Below are positions 62,548 through 64,000 of a stretch of 64,000 nucleotides of DNA, piece by piece. Positions within the stretch are counted from its first letter, which is position 1, and each line of letters begins with the position of its first letter. The position numbers were made by a program, and so were the translations under genes. This stretch comes from Cellulomonas sp. SG140. Lineage in GTDB: Bacteria > Actinomycetota > Actinomycetes > Actinomycetales > Cellulomonadaceae. The notes below the pieces were generated by a model. The model saw only the letters and a program-made list of their open reading frames with translations, did no database searches and was not told the DNA's origin. The DNA lies in NCBI RefSeq assembly GCF_025770785.1, contig NZ_JANZLA010000003.1, positions 186,001 to 250,000 on the forward strand. Reading direction: 5' to 3'.

Positions 62548-63477
62548 ATGACCACGCTCACGTCCCGACGGTTCGCCACCACGCGCACCGCACGAGGCAA
62601 GGTCGCGACCACCCGGCGACGCACCTGGGTCGTCGTCGCGTTCCGAATCGTGCTGGCCTTCGTGTTCACCCTTCCGCTGCTGTTCATGTTCGTCTCGTCG
62701 CTCAAGCCGGACCTGCAGATCTTCAAGGACGTCGCCAGCTGGCGGGCGTTCGCCCCGCTGGGCCACATCTCCTGGGACAACTACAGGGGCGTGTTCGACC
62801 GGGTCCCCTTCGCACGGTTCCTGCTGAACTCGATCGGGATCTCCCTGATCACCGTGGCGCTCGGGGTCTTCGTCAACAGCCTCGCCGCATTCGGGCTCTC
62901 CCGCTTGCAGTGGCGTGGTCAGCAGCTGGTCCTCACCGCGATCATCGCCACGCTGATCGTCCCGTTCGAGACCCTCGCCCTTCCCTTGGTGTGGTGGGTC
63001 AACAAGCTGCCGTCGCTGGAGCTGCACGGGTTCCATCTCACCTTCACCACCGGGTGGTTGGACACCTACCAGGTGCAGGTGATCCCGTTCGTCGCCAACG
63101 CATTCTCCATCTACCTCTTCTACCAGTACTTCTCCAGCATTCCGCGTGAGCTCGACGAGGCCGCACGGATGGACGGCGCCGGCTCCTTTCGGATCTACCG
63201 CAACGTCGTGATGCCGTTGTCAGGGCCCGCGGTCGCCACAGTGGCGATCCTGACCTTCCTACCGGCATGGAACTCCTACCTGTGGCCCCTCATGGTGGTC
63301 CAGACCGAGAGTCTGCGACCGGTCATGGTGGGGATGCAGTACTTCTTCCAGCTCAACGTCGCCTGGGGTCAGGTCATGGCCTACGCGTCAATGATCACTT
63401 TGCCTGTGCTGGCGCTCTTCCTGGCGTTCCAGCGTTCGTTCATCAACTCCATCGCCTCGAGCGGTGTGAAGGGCTGA
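62548..63477 (+). CDS. Sugar ABC transporter permease (MalG type)
   Basis: A 309-residue protein from ATG 62548; the frame upstream is a shadow of the other permease. Six membrane helices, with SSLKPDLQIFKD after the first, the EAA loop PRELDEAARMDGAGSFRIYR and a C-terminal FQRSFINSIASSGVKG. It ends one base before the start of a glycosidase gene, linking the transporter to intracellular hydrolysis of its cargo. Confidence 0.94.
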   Translation: MTTLTSRRFATTRTARGKVATTRRRTWVVVAFRIVLAFVFTLPLLFMFVSSLKPDLQIFKDVASWRAFAPLGHISWDNYRGVFDRVPFARFLLNSIGISLITVALGVFVNSLAAFGLSRLQWRGQQLVLTAIIATLIVPFETLALPLVWWVNKLPSLELHGFHLTFTTGWLDTYQVQVIPFVANAFSIYLFYQYFSSIPRELDEAARMDGAGSFRIYRNVVMPLSGPAVATVAILTFLPAWNSYLWPLMVVQTESLRPVMVGMQYFFQLNVAWGQVMAYASMITLPVLALFLAFQRSFINSIASSGVKG

Positions 63478-63478
63478 C

Positions 63479-64000
63479 ATGTATCTCCTTCCCGCTTCCT
63501 GGACGTGGGACAGCTGGTTCGTCGACGACGGCGAGCAGTTCCACGCCTTCTACCTCAAGGCGTCACGCGCCCTCGGCGATCCTGAGCGTCGACACCGGCA
63601 TGCCAGCGTCGGGCACGCCATCTCGACCGACCTGCGCAGCTGGACAGAGGTCGCCGATGCATTCGTGCCCTCCGACGGGCCCGCCTTCGACGACCTCGCC
63701 ATCTGGACCGGATCAGTCGTGCGTGGGCCGGACGGCCTGTGGCGCTTCTTCTACACCGCTTGCAGCCGCGAGCAGCCACAGCGGCAGCGCATCAGCGTCG
63801 CGACCTCGACCGACCTGACGGTGTGGACCGCCGACCCGGATCGCAAGCCCATCGAGGCGGACGGCGCCTGCTACGAGAAGCTCGGCGACTCCGCCTGGTC
63901 CGACGAGGCGTGGCGCGACCCGTGGGTCTTCGAGGATCCCGCCGGGGACGGGTGGCACATGCTCATCACAGCCCGCGCCCGGCACGGCGAGCTTCGTCAG
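63479..64000 (+). CDS. GH32/GH43-type five-bladed beta-propeller glycosidase, N-terminal part (3' end outside window)
   Basis: An open frame of 174 codons from ATG 63479 to the window edge, one base after the permease stop. The N-terminus MYLLPASWTWDSWFVDDGEQ contains the first blade acid (WDSWFVDD, 10-17). VGHAISTDLRSW and WTGSVVRGPDGLWRFFYTAC (WTGS at 76-79) are typical propeller repeats. WRDPWVFEDP (145-154) is the RDP motif of the GH32/GH43/GH68 clans. No signal peptide, so it acts on imported sugar such as fructo- or arabino-oligosaccharide. The exact family cannot be settled from this part. Confidence 0.85.
   Translation, partial: MYLLPASWTWDSWFVDDGEQFHAFYLKASRALGDPERRHRHASVGHAISTDLRSWTEVADAFVPSDGPAFDDLAIWTGSVVRGPDGLWRFFYTACSREQPQRQRISVATSTDLTVWTADPDRKPIEADGACYEKLGDSAWSDEAWRDPWVFEDPAGDGWHMLITARARHGELRQ

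Noticed and set aside
1-64000. CRISPR arrays, phage genes, insertion sequences or a replication origin
   Set aside because: No regularly spaced repeats, cas genes, transposase motifs or DnaA-box cluster were seen on either strand.

Overview
The window is very GC-rich, gene-dense, and uses GTG starts and ATGA/GTGA translational overlaps throughout. The gene families fit a high-GC actinobacterium of the Micrococcales, perhaps a Cellulomonas relative. That placement is inferred from style and gene content, not from a marker gene. No rRNA, tRNA, CRISPR array, insertion sequence or phage gene was seen. The window opens inside an ADP-ribosylglycohydrolase gene and closes inside a GH32/GH43-type glycosidase gene.

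Layout. (1) 1-6.5 kb: one tightly overlapping operon with two ADP-ribosylglycohydrolases, a ribokinase, a barrel protein fused to an FGE-sulfatase-like domain, a CaiB-type CoA-transferase and a CitE-type lyase. It looks like an uncharacterised catabolic route. (2) 6.6-16.3 kb: housekeeping and regulatory genes: a GlxA-type regulator, an HNH protein, 3-methyladenine glycosylase, PadR plus an AarF/UbiB kinase, a membrane EAL phosphodiesterase, TetR plus oleate hydratase, and DUF1003. (3) 16.3-22.5 kb: an envelope thiol/copper redox island with a cupredoxin, two SHOCT proteins, DUF3105, a two-component system, a glutaredoxin-like protein, a CcdA-like protein and a membrane-anchored redoxin. Three of its promoters share a CCTTCAYCGA box.

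(4) 22.8-54 kb: a large carbohydrate-utilisation locus, the centre of interest. A minus-strand operon encodes the whole non-phosphorylative L-fucose pathway: mutarotase, GH29 alpha-L-fucosidase, aldose dehydrogenase, lactonase, L-fuconate dehydratase, SDR dehydrogenase and a FAH-type hydrolase. The expected products are pyruvate and L-lactate, and lutABC for L-lactate oxidation lies in the same locus. Next to it are an ABC importer, a second dehydrogenase/lactonase pair with an RraA-like protein, a heparinase II/III-like protein, a secreted beta-helix protein, DUF2264, GH88, KduI, KduD and two esterases. Together they suggest import and intracellular dismantling of a fucose- and uronate-containing, probably acylated glycan. 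No sulfatase is present, which argues against fucoidan. A GntR/FCD regulator sits in the middle. A short palindrome, CGAT-W-ATCG or a close variant, lies in five intergenic regions of the locus and would join it into one regulon.

(5) 54-59 kb: a ClC chloride transporter divergent from a MarR regulator, a secreted TAP-like alpha/beta hydrolase lipoprotein and a DinB-like protein. (6) 59-64 kb: a second sugar locus with LacI, a binding lipoprotein, two permeases and a partial GH32/GH43-type enzyme. Both ABC operons have a strong hairpin between the binding-protein gene and the first permease gene. Neither has an ATPase gene, so a shared MsmK-type ATPase elsewhere is likely.
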